A stretch of 64,000 nt of DNA from Zobellia barbeyronii (GCF_018603515.1 NZ_JACATN010000004.1:434001-498000), one strand, 5' to 3'. Shown: positions 35,456 to 44,801, numbered from the stretch's first letter. Notes: a model not told the origin generated them from the letters alone. A program made the numbers and translations.

Positions 35456-36718
35456 TTATTCCTCCCTAAGGGCATCAATTGGTTTTATACTCACGGCTCT
35501 TTGAGCAGGTATAAGGCCTATTAAAGTTCCTAGCACTACCATTATGACCAATGCGCCAATTACGTAAGGTATAGGCACTGTTGGGTTGGTGTATGGAAAG
35601 TCTATGTCTTGAGTAGCACTATTAATTCCAGCCAATGCAAGTGCTCCAAGAATAATACCCATGATTCCCGCAATAACGGTCAAGAATACCGATTCTAAGA
35701 TAATCTGATTGCGCACCTCAGCAGGTGTAGCTCCTAAGGCTCTACGCACACCAAGTTCTTTGGTTCGTTCTTTTACCGAAATCAATAGAATATTCCCGAT
35801 ACCGATTACGCCCGCAAATATTGTGGCAATACCCACTATCAATGACAAAAAGGTAATACCATCTGCAAAGCCTACAATTTTATTGAACTGCTCTCCTAGG
35901 TTGAAAGAACCAAAAGCACGATCATCATCTGGATGCACGTGATGAATATTCTTCAATAAATTTTTAATGTTTTCTTCAACTTTGACTACATCAACATTGT
36001 CATAAGCTGCAATAGAAAACCACCCCACGTCATCACCTGTATTATATAATTTTTTAAAGGTCGAAAAAGGGATAAAAATGTCACCATCTCCTCCAAAGCC
36101 ACCACTTTGTTCAAACTTATGAACTCCTACTACCTGAAAAAAGACATCATCTATTTTAAAATAACCTCCAATTGGGTTTTCATCCTTATCAAAAAGTTCC
36201 TTTTGAGTACGCTCTCCTATTACGGCCACCTTTCTAGACATCTCAATATCTTTATCGTTGATAAAACGACCACCATCATAAATTTTCTTAGGTGCAATTT
36301 TTGTGAACTCAGGAAAATCACCAAAAAGCGAATAACTGCCTGTTTTGTTGTTACGACCAATATTTGCGGGAGCAGAACCAAAAAAGCCCCGTACGTTACG
36401 TGGTGCTATATACTCTACTTCGGGAATGCGATTTTGTATCATTACCGCATCATCTAGTTTCAACTGCATCTGCCGCCCTGTTTTGTATCCTTCGTTAGGC
36501 ATACTTGTGTTTTGCGCCCAAACGAACATACTATTTCTGGCAATAGTCTCGAACATACTCTCAAAACCATTGTCCATACCCTTGGCCGCACCGGAGAGTG
36601 CTATATAAATAAAGATTCCCCAGAGAACACCCACCACGGTAATCACGGTTCGCATCTTGTTCTTACTGATGGAACCAAAAATTTCTTGCCAAGTATTTCT
36701 ATCGAATATAAATCGCAT
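35456..36718 (-). CDS. MacB/FtsX-type ABC transporter permease (copy B2)
   Basis: The 420-residue protein has the MacB topology: one N-terminal membrane helix, a large periplasmic domain (about residues 50-290) and three C-terminal helices. The FtsX segment reads KERTKELGVRRALGATPAEVRNQIILESVF (split here by phrase), and the end is IPAQRAVSIKPIDALREE. The permease lacks a fused ATPase, so it needs the separate ATPase gene nearby. It starts 1 bp after the upstream permease gene ends. Compared with the other three permeases it most resembles the one at 39925-41184 (RTVxTxxGVxWGIFI start, 'GF' phrases). Confidence 0.92.
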   Translation of the reverse strand: MRFIFDRNTWQEIFGSISKNKMRTVITVVGVLWGIFIYIALSGAAKGMDNGFESMFETIARNSMFVWAQNTSMPNEGYKTGRQMQLKLDDAVMIQNRIPEVEYIAPRNVRGFFGSAPANIGRNNKTGSYSLFGDFPEFTKIAPKKIYDGGRFINDKDIEMSRKVAVIGERTQKELFDKDENPIGGYFKIDDVFFQVVGVHKFEQSGGFGGDGDIFIPFSTFKKLYNTGDDVGWFSIAAYDNVDVVKVEENIKNLLKNIHHVHPDDDRAFGSFNLGEQFNKIVGFADGITFLSLIVGIATIFAGVIGIGNILLISVKERTKELGVRRALGATPAEVRNQIILESVFLTVIAGIMGIILGALALAGINSATQDIDFPYTNPTVPIPYVIGALVIMVVLGTLIGLIPAQRAVSIKPIDALREE

Positions 36719-36719
36719 A

Positions 36720-37949
36720 TTATTCGTCTCTTAAGGCTACAATAGGTTTAATACGGGCTGCACGTCTTGCCGGAACATAACCAGCAATAGCTCCAAAAAT
36801 TATAAGAACAAATGTGGCCGAAATTGCAACGCTCGTATCTATATATGGGTTGGTAATGAAAAAATCTTTTAGCTTGTCGCCCAAGGAACTTAAAATCACA
36901 ATTCCAATGAGCATACCTATAAAACCGGAAACCGTTGTAATAAACACGGACTCTAATAAAATGGTTCCTATAACTGCTTTGGGGGTTGCCCCAAGTGCTT
37001 TTCGAATACCAAGTTCCTTTGTTCGTTCCTTCACTACAAAAACCATAATATTACTGATACCAATAATACCAGCTATGATGGTTCCGAAGGCTACAAAACC
37101 TACAATTATCTGTAAAACGCGAGCAAACTGTTGGTTCTGCTTCAACTGGTCTGCTACATTCCTTATGAAAACTCCGTTTTGATCTTTAGGATTAATAAAT
37201 TTTTTGGACCGTATAAACTGATCAAGACTCTTATCAAAAGCCATTGCACCTGCATATCCTATTTGCGGTTTAAAACCAACAACGATTTGGCCAATTTTAT
37301 CCGTGTTTTTTTCAATCAGTTGTTGTGTAGTATAAGGAATATAGACAATGCGTTCTTCATTATCACCACCATCATCTTGAAACACCCCTACAACCTTGAA
37401 GGAACTTCCGCCCACATCAATATACTTTCCAAGAGAATTTTTGGCGCCAAACAAATCTTCTTCTACCAACCTACCAATAACAGCATACTTAGTCTTGTTC
37501 TTGATATCTTGATTATTCAAATAACGACCTTTCATTATAATGGTCATTTCACTGAATTGATGAGCTGGCCCTACCCCAAGTGTTCTATAACTATTTGACT
37601 CATTCAAGTAACTTACGGTATCTTGCCTTGTTATCCTTGGACTAATATATTCTAGAAATAAAGGGAAATTTTTTTCAATATCGGCTAAATCACTGTTATC
37701 AAACTCTATAACTCTGTTTGACTTATAGCCCTTATAAGGCATTGTTGTTCTACCAGGAAAGACATAAAATACATTAGTAGCATCGTTCCCAAAAAAATCA
37801 TCGAAAGTATTGATCAAACCATTACCAAAACCGAAGAGTACAACAAAAATTAGAATCCCCAAAGCAACAGTAAACCCCGACAAAAATGTACGAAGTTTGT
37901 TCTTCTGAATAGTCTCGAATATTTCTTTCCAGTTGTCTCTATTTAACAT
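36720..37949 (-). CDS. MacB/FtsX-type ABC transporter permease (copy A2)
   Basis: The 409-residue protein has the MacB layout: first helix about residues 22-44, a large periplasmic domain, and three C-terminal helices with the FtsX phrase ERTKELGIRKALGATPKAVIG. It ends YVPARRAARIKPIVALRDE. The start overlaps the ATPase stop by 11 bp (ATG at 37949, ATPase stop at 37939), implying translational coupling. Its closest match in the window is the permease at 41218-42462 (EIFxTIxKNKLRTFLxGxxVAxGI). Confidence 0.92.
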   Translation of the reverse strand: MLNRDNWKEIFETIQKNKLRTFLSGFTVALGILIFVVLFGFGNGLINTFDDFFGNDATNVFYVFPGRTTMPYKGYKSNRVIEFDNSDLADIEKNFPLFLEYISPRITRQDTVSYLNESNSYRTLGVGPAHQFSEMTIIMKGRYLNNQDIKNKTKYAVIGRLVEEDLFGAKNSLGKYIDVGGSSFKVVGVFQDDGGDNEERIVYIPYTTQQLIEKNTDKIGQIVVGFKPQIGYAGAMAFDKSLDQFIRSKKFINPKDQNGVFIRNVADQLKQNQQFARVLQIIVGFVAFGTIIAGIIGISNIMVFVVKERTKELGIRKALGATPKAVIGTILLESVFITTVSGFIGMLIGIVILSSLGDKLKDFFITNPYIDTSVAISATFVLIIFGAIAGYVPARRAARIKPIVALRDE

Positions 37950-38643
37950 ACTGAGCGGCCCTAACCTGTTCTACTTTTTTATCTTCGACAATGACACCAT
38001 CTTTTAAATGTACAATACGTTTGCACATATGGGCTATGTCTTCTTCATGCGTTACTACAAGAATGGTATTACCTTTATCATTAATATTCTGAATAAGGTC
38101 CATTACCTCATAAGAAGTTTTACTATCTAACGCACCTGTTGGCTCATCTGCCAGCAATACCTTTGGCTCTGCCGCCATTGCACGGGCAATAGCCACACGT
38201 TGCTTTTGACCACCAGAAAGTTCGTTTGGCAAATGCGTAGCCCATTCCTTAAGACCAACCTGCGCTAAATATTTTAAAGCTTTCTCTTCCCTTTCTTTTC
38301 TTGGTACTTTTTGATAATATAAAGGCAAGGCTACATTTTCCATGGCGCTTTTATAGTTGATAAGATTAAAAGATTGGAATACAAAACCCAAGAATTTGTT
38401 ACGGTACTTGGCCGCTTTGGTTTCATTTAAATCTTTTATAGGAACCCCGTCTAAAGTATATGATCCAGAATCGGCTTCATCTAGCATTCCCAAGATATTC
38501 AAAAGGGTTGATTTACCAGATCCAGATGAACCCATGATAGCCACAAGTTCTCCCTCGTCAATACTAAAATTTAATCCTTTTAAGACATGTAATGAGTTGC
38601 TACCCATTTTGTAGGACTTGTGAAGATCTTTAATTTCAATCAT
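37939..38643 (-). CDS. ABC transporter ATP-binding protein (MacB/LolD type)
   Basis: The start is the ATG at 38643 (MIEIKDLHKSYKMGSNSLH, 234 aa). The longer frame adds 15 residues without homology. Walker A GSSGSGKSTLLN (about residues 38-49), the Q-loop in FVFQSFNLI, the signature LSGGQKQRVAIARAMA, Walker B VLLADEPTGALD and the switch histidine in VVTHEED are all intact. The family drives MacB-type export of lipoproteins, peptides or drugs. It is the only ATPase gene in the cluster, although two permease pairs are present. Confidence 0.95.
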   Translation of the reverse strand: MIEIKDLHKSYKMGSNSLHVLKGLNFSIDEGELVAIMGSSGSGKSTLLNILGMLDEADSGSYTLDGVPIKDLNETKAAKYRNKFLGFVFQSFNLINYKSAMENVALPLYYQKVPRKEREEKALKYLAQVGLKEWATHLPNELSGGQKQRVAIARAMAAEPKVLLADEPTGALDSKTSYEVMDLIQNINDKGNTILVVTHEEDIAHMCKRIVHLKDGVIVEDKKVEQVRAAQYVK

Positions 38644-38750
38644 GGTAGTTTTGTTAATTATGTTGGAATTTTCAAAACAATATGGCAATATGACATGTAA
38701 GTTGCCGAATTGTTACAAGATGGACTCCAAATTTTCTGTTAAATATTAAA

Positions 38751-39863
38751 TTATCCTTCTTCTTCCTCTTTTTCGATGGCATTCCAGACCTTAATCTTGT
38801 CTGTTTCAGTTATTCCGGATTTTATTTCCACATCAATTCCATCACTAATACCCAATTCTATATCTCTTCGTTCAAACTTCTGATCCCCGTTTTCTATTTC
38901 AACAAAAGGTTCTTTTGTTATATCATCAAACTGTATCAAAGCTTCTTTTATAGATAATACGCTATCTGCCCTACCTAAAATTACCGATGCATTTGCACTT
39001 AGTCCAGCGCGAATAAATACGGAATCCTGTTTTTTCATGGTGCCTTTTATTTCAAATTGAATAGCTCCATTTTCTTCTTTTCCCTTTGGGGCAATGTAAT
39101 CTAAAACCGCATCAAACGTTTTTCCTTCTAAAGCCCCAATTGTAATTTCCAACGGTAGATTTTCTTTGATTTTCCCTACTTCGCTTTCATCTACCTTTCC
39201 TTCAAAGATCATTTTATCTACATCGGCAATAGCAGCAATGGTTGTTCCTTCATTAAAATTATTGCTTTCAATAACCTGATTACCCACTTCCACAGGAACC
39301 TCTAGAACCATACCGCTAACGGTAGCTCTAATCTGTGTATTGGCAGCATTACCAAAGCCTTTGGTTGTACCGGTCTTAACAATGTCATAGCGTTTATTGG
39401 CTGCAGCATAGGATTGCTTAGCCTGATTGTACGTTACCTCCGCACGTTCTAAATCTACTTTAGAGATTACGCCCTTGCCAAAAAGACCCTTTTGACGCTC
39501 CAAATTGCGAAGCTGATCGTCCAAATTTATTTTTGACTCATCAATAATATTTCTGGCGTCGTTAAGAGCGTTGAGATTTGGCACTACTTTTATTCTACAA
39601 AGTAAATCACCGGACTTTACAAAATCTCCACCTTCAACAAATACCTCTTCTATTACTCCAGAAATATTAGGTTTAATAAGTACTTCTTCCAACGGAAGTA
39701 TACTTCCGGTAGCTACTGTTTTCTTTACAATGGTCTTTTTGGAAGCTTGCTCCGTTTCGTAAACGACTGGGTCTTCAGCATTCTTTTGATATAGATAATA
39801 CATTGATCCGCCAAAGGCGACGACTATGAACAAAAGAACGATTCTGGTTACTGATTTTTTCAT
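38751..39863 (-). CDS. HlyD/MacA-type periplasmic adaptor (efflux adaptor 2)
   Basis: The 370-residue protein has one N-terminal membrane helix (about residues 5-25), lipoyl halves (KPNISGVIEEVFVEGGDFVKSGD and RATVSGMVLEVPVEVGNQV), a helical hairpin, and an acidic tail (EKEEEEG). It is homologous to adaptor 1 along its whole length, and both carry the paired phrases LPLEEV/VPEDEV, FEGKVDE and EIxSGxTExDK. It lies between the upstream permease pair and the single ATPase gene, about 107 bp before the latter. Confidence 0.93.
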   Translation of the reverse strand: MKKSVTRIVLLFIVVAFGGSMYYLYQKNAEDPVVYETEQASKKTIVKKTVATGSILPLEEVLIKPNISGVIEEVFVEGGDFVKSGDLLCRIKVVPNLNALNDARNIIDESKINLDDQLRNLERQKGLFGKGVISKVDLERAEVTYNQAKQSYAAANKRYDIVKTGTTKGFGNAANTQIRATVSGMVLEVPVEVGNQVIESNNFNEGTTIAAIADVDKMIFEGKVDESEVGKIKENLPLEITIGALEGKTFDAVLDYIAPKGKEENGAIQFEIKGTMKKQDSVFIRAGLSANASVILGRADSVLSIKEALIQFDDITKEPFVEIENGDQKFERRDIELGISDGIDVEIKSGITETDKIKVWNAIEKEEEEG

Positions 39864-39924
39864 TTTTATGATTGATTGATGTTATTCTATACGTTTTTAT
39901 TTCTATTCAATACTAGGGCTATAA

Positions 39925-41184
39925 TCATTCAGTTCTAAGAGCATCTATAGGTCTCACCTTAATAGCACTTTGCGCAGGAATGAAACCTGCCAAAAGACCA
40001 GAAAAAATGAGGATTAGCAAAGCACCAACTACCACTCCTAAACTTACACTAGGGTTCATAAACATATCTACAGGACCGTTCATATCCAACAGCGCATTAA
40101 CACCATAAATAAAAAGTGCACCTAAAGTAATACCCGCCATACCCGAGATAATAGTTAAGAAAATAGACTCCATTAGAATTTGCAGTTTAATAGACCAAGG
40201 GTCCTCTCCCAAGGCCCTACGTATGCCAATTTCTTTAGTTCGTTCTTTTACCACAATGAGCATAATATTACTTACCCCAATTATACCCGATAGTAAAACC
40301 AAAATCCCAACGAAATAAGCTATAAAACGTAATGCTCCAAACAAACTCTGAACCCTCTGGAATTGTTCGTAGAGGTCAAAATGGCCTACGGCACGCTGAT
40401 CATCTGGGTGTACTTTATGTTTTTCTTTGACAACGCCCATTATCTTATCCTTTAGACTTGTAATGGAAGTACCGTCATTTGCAGTAATGGCCATCCAACC
40501 CACGTCATTACCACGGTTGAAAGCTTGGGAAAATGTAGTAAATGGCACAAAAATCTGTTTCTGACCTTCCTCTCCATCGCCATCATTACTTTTCTTTTTA
40601 TACGTACCGACTACCATAAAATTGACACCCTGTATTTTTATAAACGTACCAAGCACATCTTCGTCCTTGTCATAGAGTCCGTTTCGCACGCCTTCTCCTA
40701 TAATTGCTATTTTTCGTTTTTCCTTGATATCATTATAATTCAAGAACCGACCAGAAGTCATAGTCATAGGGTCTTGTTTGCTGATTTCAGGATAATCTCC
40801 ATACACATCGTACCCACCGGTCTTGATTCCGCGGACGACATTATTGGCGCCGTTAAAACCACCTAGCTCATTTCTTGGAGAAATAAACTTTAATTCAGGC
40901 ACATTATCTCTTATCGCTTGGACATCTTCAACCTTAAAGAGAAAACTTCTTCCCTTAGGGAGGCCCTTATAAGACTTGGTTGTACTTCTAGACCACATGA
41001 ACATTGTATTGGTAGAAATATCACCAAAGTCTTGCATGATACCGTTCTCCAATCCCTTTCCAGCAGAAAGCAATAATATTAAAATGAATATACCCCAGAA
41101 CACACCAAAGGCGGTCAAGACGGTTCTGAACCAATTACTGGTCAGTACTTCCAAAATTTCTTTCCAACGATCTCTATTGAACAT
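39925..41184 (-). CDS. MacB/FtsX-type ABC transporter permease (copy B1)
   Basis: The 419-residue protein has one N-terminal helix (about residues 20-42), a periplasmic domain and three C-terminal helices. The FtsX signature reads KERTKEIGIRRALGEDPWSIKLQIL and the tail is FIPAQSAIKVRPIDALRTE. It shares with the permease at 35456-36718 the first-helix phrase RTVxTxxGVxWGIFI and the soluble-domain phrases ISPRN-like and KVHPDDQRAxGHF/HVHPDDDRAFGSF. No ATPase is fused. Confidence 0.92.
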   Translation of the reverse strand: MFNRDRWKEILEVLTSNWFRTVLTAFGVFWGIFILILLLSAGKGLENGIMQDFGDISTNTMFMWSRSTTKSYKGLPKGRSFLFKVEDVQAIRDNVPELKFISPRNELGGFNGANNVVRGIKTGGYDVYGDYPEISKQDPMTMTSGRFLNYNDIKEKRKIAIIGEGVRNGLYDKDEDVLGTFIKIQGVNFMVVGTYKKKSNDGDGEEGQKQIFVPFTTFSQAFNRGNDVGWMAITANDGTSITSLKDKIMGVVKEKHKVHPDDQRAVGHFDLYEQFQRVQSLFGALRFIAYFVGILVLLSGIIGVSNIMLIVVKERTKEIGIRRALGEDPWSIKLQILMESIFLTIISGMAGITLGALFIYGVNALLDMNGPVDMFMNPSVSLGVVVGALLILIFSGLLAGFIPAQSAIKVRPIDALRTE

Positions 41185-41217
41185 GATTTATAAAGTCAAG
41201 TTAGTTCAGTTATATTT

Positions 41218-42462
41218 TTATTCGTCCCGTAATGCATCAATAGTATGAATATTAGCTGCACGCCATGCCGGAAAAAATCCCGCTACGGCACCGGCCAATA
41301 CCAATACAAAAACTGTTGAAATGGCAACAGTAAAGTTCACGGATGGGTTCATGATATAATCTACTTCTATATGAGGCCCTACAAACTCCAGCAAACCCAT
41401 GCTAAAAATGAGTCCTGCAAAGCCAGAAATAGAGGTAATAAATATAGACTCGTGTAAAATCATACCTACAATAGACCACGGCTTGGCACCAAGTGCTTTT
41501 CGTATACCTATCTCCTTGGTGCGCTCACGCACAACAATTAGCATAATATTGCTAACACCTACCACACCTGCTATTATAGTACAAATACCAACAAACCAGA
41601 AGAACAGTGCAATGTTATCCGTAAGACTATAATACCGCTTAGCTTCTTCCATGGCACTCCATACAAAGATGGCATTGGTATCATCCGGAGCAACAGTATG
41701 AGCTTGTTGTAAATACGACTGAAGACTGTTCTTAAATTTAATGGATTTAGCGACTACCTCTTCAAAATTATCTGAAGGAGGAAGCGTGAACCCTAAATTA
41801 TTTACCTTATCACCACCATTGAAAGTACTTTGTGCAGTTGTTACCGGTATATAGATACGTTCTTCTTCGCGATCTTCAGTCTCATTGAAAACTCCGATTA
41901 TTTTAAAGGGAAGTCCAGATATTTTAATGAATTCGCCTACTGGGTTGTCGATGTCAGTGAAAACATCATCAGCAATTTTTTTTCCAATTACGGCAACTTT
42001 GGCTCTGTTTGTTTCATCTTGGTGATTCAAGAACCGTCCTTTGGACATTCTTGCATTCTCTATAAACTGGAACTGAGAGGAAATACCTTGAACTTGATAA
42101 ACGAGTGCCTCATTGCCATAGGTAACTGAAACATCGCGGACAAAAATTCTAGGTGATTTAAATTGAATATCATCCTCAAGCAGTTTAGAAGCGAACTCAT
42201 AGTTTACGTTCGTTAACTGAATATTTCTGCCCGGATTAAGACCTTTGTATTTTTTGGTAGTCGCACCTGGCCATACCCAAACACTGGTTGCGGCATCTTG
42301 CTCAAATTCATGAGCGATACCATTGCGAAAGCCTTCGCCAAAACCTAATAAAATAACAAGGATAAATATTCCTGAAGCTACGGATAACCCGGTAAGAAAC
42401 GTCCGCAACTTATTTTTGCGAATAGTATCGAAAATTTCCTGCCACCTTTCGATGTCGAACAT
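41218..42462 (-). CDS. MacB/FtsX-type ABC transporter permease (copy A1), first gene of the operon
   Basis: The start is the ATG at 42462 (MFDIERWQEIFDTIRKNKLRTFLTG, 414 aa). The longer frame adds 16 residues before this conserved opening, which is shared by the other three permeases. The FtsX signature reads RERTKEIGIRKALGAKPWSIVG and the ending is FFPAWRAANIHTIDALRDE. Its soluble domain most resembles the permease at 36720-37949. Transcription runs from here through the whole cluster to TolC. No clean promoter box was found upstream. Confidence 0.92.
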   Translation of the reverse strand: MFDIERWQEIFDTIRKNKLRTFLTGLSVASGIFILVILLGFGEGFRNGIAHEFEQDAATSVWVWPGATTKKYKGLNPGRNIQLTNVNYEFASKLLEDDIQFKSPRIFVRDVSVTYGNEALVYQVQGISSQFQFIENARMSKGRFLNHQDETNRAKVAVIGKKIADDVFTDIDNPVGEFIKISGLPFKIIGVFNETEDREEERIYIPVTTAQSTFNGGDKVNNLGFTLPPSDNFEEVVAKSIKFKNSLQSYLQQAHTVAPDDTNAIFVWSAMEEAKRYYSLTDNIALFFWFVGICTIIAGVVGVSNIMLIVVRERTKEIGIRKALGAKPWSIVGMILHESIFITSISGFAGLIFSMGLLEFVGPHIEVDYIMNPSVNFTVAISTVFVLVLAGAVAGFFPAWRAANIHTIDALRDE

Positions 42463-42562
42463 GTAGTTGATTTTGATTGATTGATGAGCGCGATTGGGGA
42501 TATCGCACAACTACAAGACTAATGTAAAAAGGTTTTGTTACACTAGAACAGAAAAAAAAGTG

Positions 42563-42796
42563 TTAAACTTCTTCTGGAGACCTGTTTTTCATCTTCTTAT
42601 AGACAAAATAAAAGAGCCCTCCAACAAGTATATACGGTAACGCCATTAAGTACACAATGCCATTGTTTATGCCCTCTGCGGCCTTTACATCACCACTACT
42701 TTCAAGAGAAGCGCGGCACATGGCACATTGTGCTTCCATATTTTGAGGCAAAAATAAAATAACTAAAATAAGTATTGCAAATAAGGTCTTTTTCAT
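42563..42796 (-). CDS. Small secreted/membrane protein with a CxxC motif
   Basis: The 77-residue product has an N-terminal signal sequence, then MEAQCAMCRASLESSG with a CxxC pair, a glycine/asparagine turn and a second membrane helix (about residues 48-67) with a basic end. It is the last gene of a set with DUF420 and SCO genes, so it may help cytochrome oxidase assembly. The cysteine pair could bind copper or be redox-active. No named family is recognised, and the function is inferred from position only. Confidence 0.75.
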   Translation of the reverse strand: MKKTLFAILILVILFLPQNMEAQCAMCRASLESSGDVKAAEGINNGIVYLMALPYILVGGLFYFVYKKMKNRSPEEV

Positions 42797-42835
42797 TCTA
42801 CTTCATTCAAAAACTAAACTTCTTATCACCTTCTT

Positions 42836-43369
42836 TTACCTAACGTAATAAGGTGAAATCATAAGGTACACCACAACGCCGGTAACCGCTACATAAAACC
42901 AAATAGGGAATGTGATTTTCGCCCACTTCCTATGACTTTCAAATTTCTTAAGATACGCAAAGGCATATGTTTTGAGCACCAAAGGTATAATAGCAATAGA
43001 AAGAATTATATGGGTAATTAAAATAAAGAAATAGACATAACGTACTGCTCCTTCACCACCGTAGGTAGTAGATTCACAAGTCATATGATAGCCAATATAC
43101 ATCAGCAAAAATAAAAGAGACAGGCCAATACAGCTTGTCATTATATTCTGATGTAATTCTTTTTTTCCATTTTTTATGGCCCATACGGCAACAAGTAACA
43201 AAATAGCGGTTAGCCCATTTATAGAAGCATAGATTGGAGGTAAAAAACCAAGTCTTTCTACATTTGGTATTTTCACTCCAAACAATATGGCCACTACTAC
43301 TGGTACCACAATAGATACTACTGTGATTAACTTATTAAACTTCTTTTCTTTAGCTAACGTGTCCTCCAT
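42836..43369 (-). CDS. DUF420 membrane protein, CtaM-like oxidase assembly factor
   Basis: The 177-residue protein has five predicted membrane helices. DUF420 features include LPPIYASINGLTAILLL, HQNIMTSCIGLSLLFLLMYIGYH and ITHIILSIAIIPLV, with histidines in the membrane helices. DUF420 includes CtaM of Staphylococcus, which is needed for an active aa3-type oxidase. The start abuts the SCO stop (SCO ends at 43370, this gene begins at 43369), so the two are translationally coupled. Confidence 0.9.
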   Translation of the reverse strand: MEDTLAKEKKFNKLITVVSIVVPVVVAILFGVKIPNVERLGFLPPIYASINGLTAILLLVAVWAIKNGKKELHQNIMTSCIGLSLLFLLMYIGYHMTCESTTYGGEGAVRYVYFFILITHIILSIAIIPLVLKTYAFAYLKKFESHRKWAKITFPIWFYVAVTGVVVYLMISPYYVR

Positions 43370-44092
43370 CTATTCTGCCAATAATCGCTTAATATCTTCT
43401 TTTAGGATTGAAATCTGTTCTGTTTCACCATGGTCATTTTCACCTTGTTTCTCAGTAATGGCACCACGATAATAAATTATTGGGTTTCCGAACTCATCAA
43501 CTCTTGACCTTAAATACCCTTTCTTATCAACCAATGCAAACAATCCTGAATGTTCAAAACCTCCCGGTGAATCAGGCATTTCTGCGGCAAAAATATTAAA
43601 ACCGTTATTAGCTAAATCATAGACTTGCTCCTTATCACCAGTCATTAGGTGCCAATCTAAATCTGATATACCATGCTTTTCAGCATATGCTTTTAAAACC
43701 GTTGGTGTATCAAAATCTGGTGTTATTGAGAAAGAAGCTATTCCAAAGTCTTCATTATCTTTAAATTCATCTTGAATAGTCACAAGATTTTCGGTCATTA
43801 CCGGACAAATGGAAGGGCAGCTAGTGAAGAAAAATTCTACGACAAACACCTTGCCGTTATAGTCTTCATTAGATATCGTTAAGCTATCTTGATTAATTAG
43901 GTTAAATGAAGGAACACGTTTTTGCTCGCCATTTAAAGTTATATAGGACAATGTACTTTTTGCATGCTCAATATTCAACCGATCGTTCTCTACCACTGTT
44001 CCGCTAGATATACGATCCACGATTTTCGGGACAAAAATAATTCCGAAGACTAGTATCACCAAAGACACCCAAACGTATGTATACTTTTTCAT
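43370..44092 (-). CDS. SCO1/SenC-family copper chaperone
   Basis: The 240-residue protein has one N-terminal membrane helix (about residues 5-24) and an outward-facing thioredoxin-like domain. The copper-binding cysteines are in TSCPSICPVMTENL (about residues 94-107; CxxxC), and the third ligand histidine lies in GFEHSGLFALVD. SCO proteins deliver copper to the CuA centre of subunit II of cytochrome oxidase. The gene lies in the oxidase assembly set, upstream of DUF420, and the next gene upstream encodes a cysteine-free relative or partner. Confidence 0.94.
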   Translation of the reverse strand: MKKYTYVWVSLVILVFGIIFVPKIVDRISSGTVVENDRLNIEHAKSTLSYITLNGEQKRVPSFNLINQDSLTISNEDYNGKVFVVEFFFTSCPSICPVMTENLVTIQDEFKDNEDFGIASFSITPDFDTPTVLKAYAEKHGISDLDWHLMTGDKEQVYDLANNGFNIFAAEMPDSPGGFEHSGLFALVDKKGYLRSRVDEFGNPIIYYRGAITEKQGENDHGETEQISILKEDIKRLLAE

Positions 44093-44118
44093 TTCAGTTT
44101 ACAAATCAAAAACCGTTA

Positions 44119-44757
44119 TTACTTTTGCCTGTCGGCACTGTTCTTTTTTAGCGCTAATCTATATTCTGCTAATATGATCTTTACATCATCTACCATCTTA
44201 TTGTTAAGCTCGGATACAGATGTAGCGTTAAAACCATAAAGAGTAGCCTCTTCTTCATCTTCTGACCTACCTCTAAGACTTAAGTCTTTATCTATAATAA
44301 ATGCATAGGGAGTGCTTAAATCATCTTCTAACTGAATGTCAGTTTTTAAAGAGTTGAAAAAACCATTGATTTGGTTTTCATCGCCAAAAACAAAATTCCA
44401 CTTGCTCATATCTACCAATAAACCCAACTCCTTTTTCAGCTCTGCAGCGTCCTCTTCCATTCCCTTTGGCATAACCATTACGAACTGAAAATCTTTAAAA
44501 GCATAAAATCGTTTGTAGATTTTCTGATTAAGGTTGAAAGCGTTACCATTTGTGTTATTAGGATTATCTCCTAAAAAACCAAGAATGGTAATATTGTCCT
44601 TAAAAGTAACATCGCCATCCATGTTAGTAACATCATCAACACCACTGGTCAATATAGCAAGCTTCCCAAAGTTGGTTATACCAGAAGCAAAAAATAGATA
44701 TGCCACTATGGGCAAAATGAACAATGTAACTAAGACTAAATATTTTTTCACCTTCAT
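44119..44757 (-). CDS. Membrane-anchored protein without cysteines, possible SCO-like paralogue
   Basis: The 212-residue protein has one N-terminal membrane helix (about residues 6-24). The rest looks like an alternating alpha/beta soluble domain (ITILGFLGDN near residue 58, FQFVMVMPKG, NFVFGDENQI, TPYAFIIDKDLSLRGRSEDEE). The last phrase resembles the FIID..G..RG segment of SCO and thioredoxin-like proteins, but there is no cysteine in the whole protein. It sits 26 bp upstream of sco, probably in its operon, behind its own promoter box and after a terminator. A degenerate SCO-like protein is the best guess; the family is unnamed. Confidence 0.7.
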   Translation of the reverse strand: MKVKKYLVLVTLFILPIVAYLFFASGITNFGKLAILTSGVDDVTNMDGDVTFKDNITILGFLGDNPNNTNGNAFNLNQKIYKRFYAFKDFQFVMVMPKGMEEDAAELKKELGLLVDMSKWNFVFGDENQINGFFNSLKTDIQLEDDLSTPYAFIIDKDLSLRGRSEDEEEATLYGFNATSVSELNNKMVDDVKIILAEYRLALKKNSADRQK

Positions 44758-44777
44758 AAGAAAGAAGTGCTAAACAC

Positions 44778-44785
44778 CAAATTTA
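44778..44785 (-). promoter_or_regulatory. Bacteroidota -7 box for the oxidase maturation genes
   Basis: On the minus strand TAAATTTG lies 20 nt before the start of the cysteine-free protein gene. A second possible box, TATTTTTG, lies at 44795-44802. No good -33 element fits either box, so the choice is uncertain. A terminator just upstream supports a promoter here. Confidence 0.45.
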
Positions 44786-44801
44786 CGACAACTACAAAAA
44801 T

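Noticed and set aside
34216-42480. ATTGATTGATGA-like strings before several efflux genes
   Set aside because: Short AT-rich repeats of this type are frequent here, and spacing to starts is not constant.
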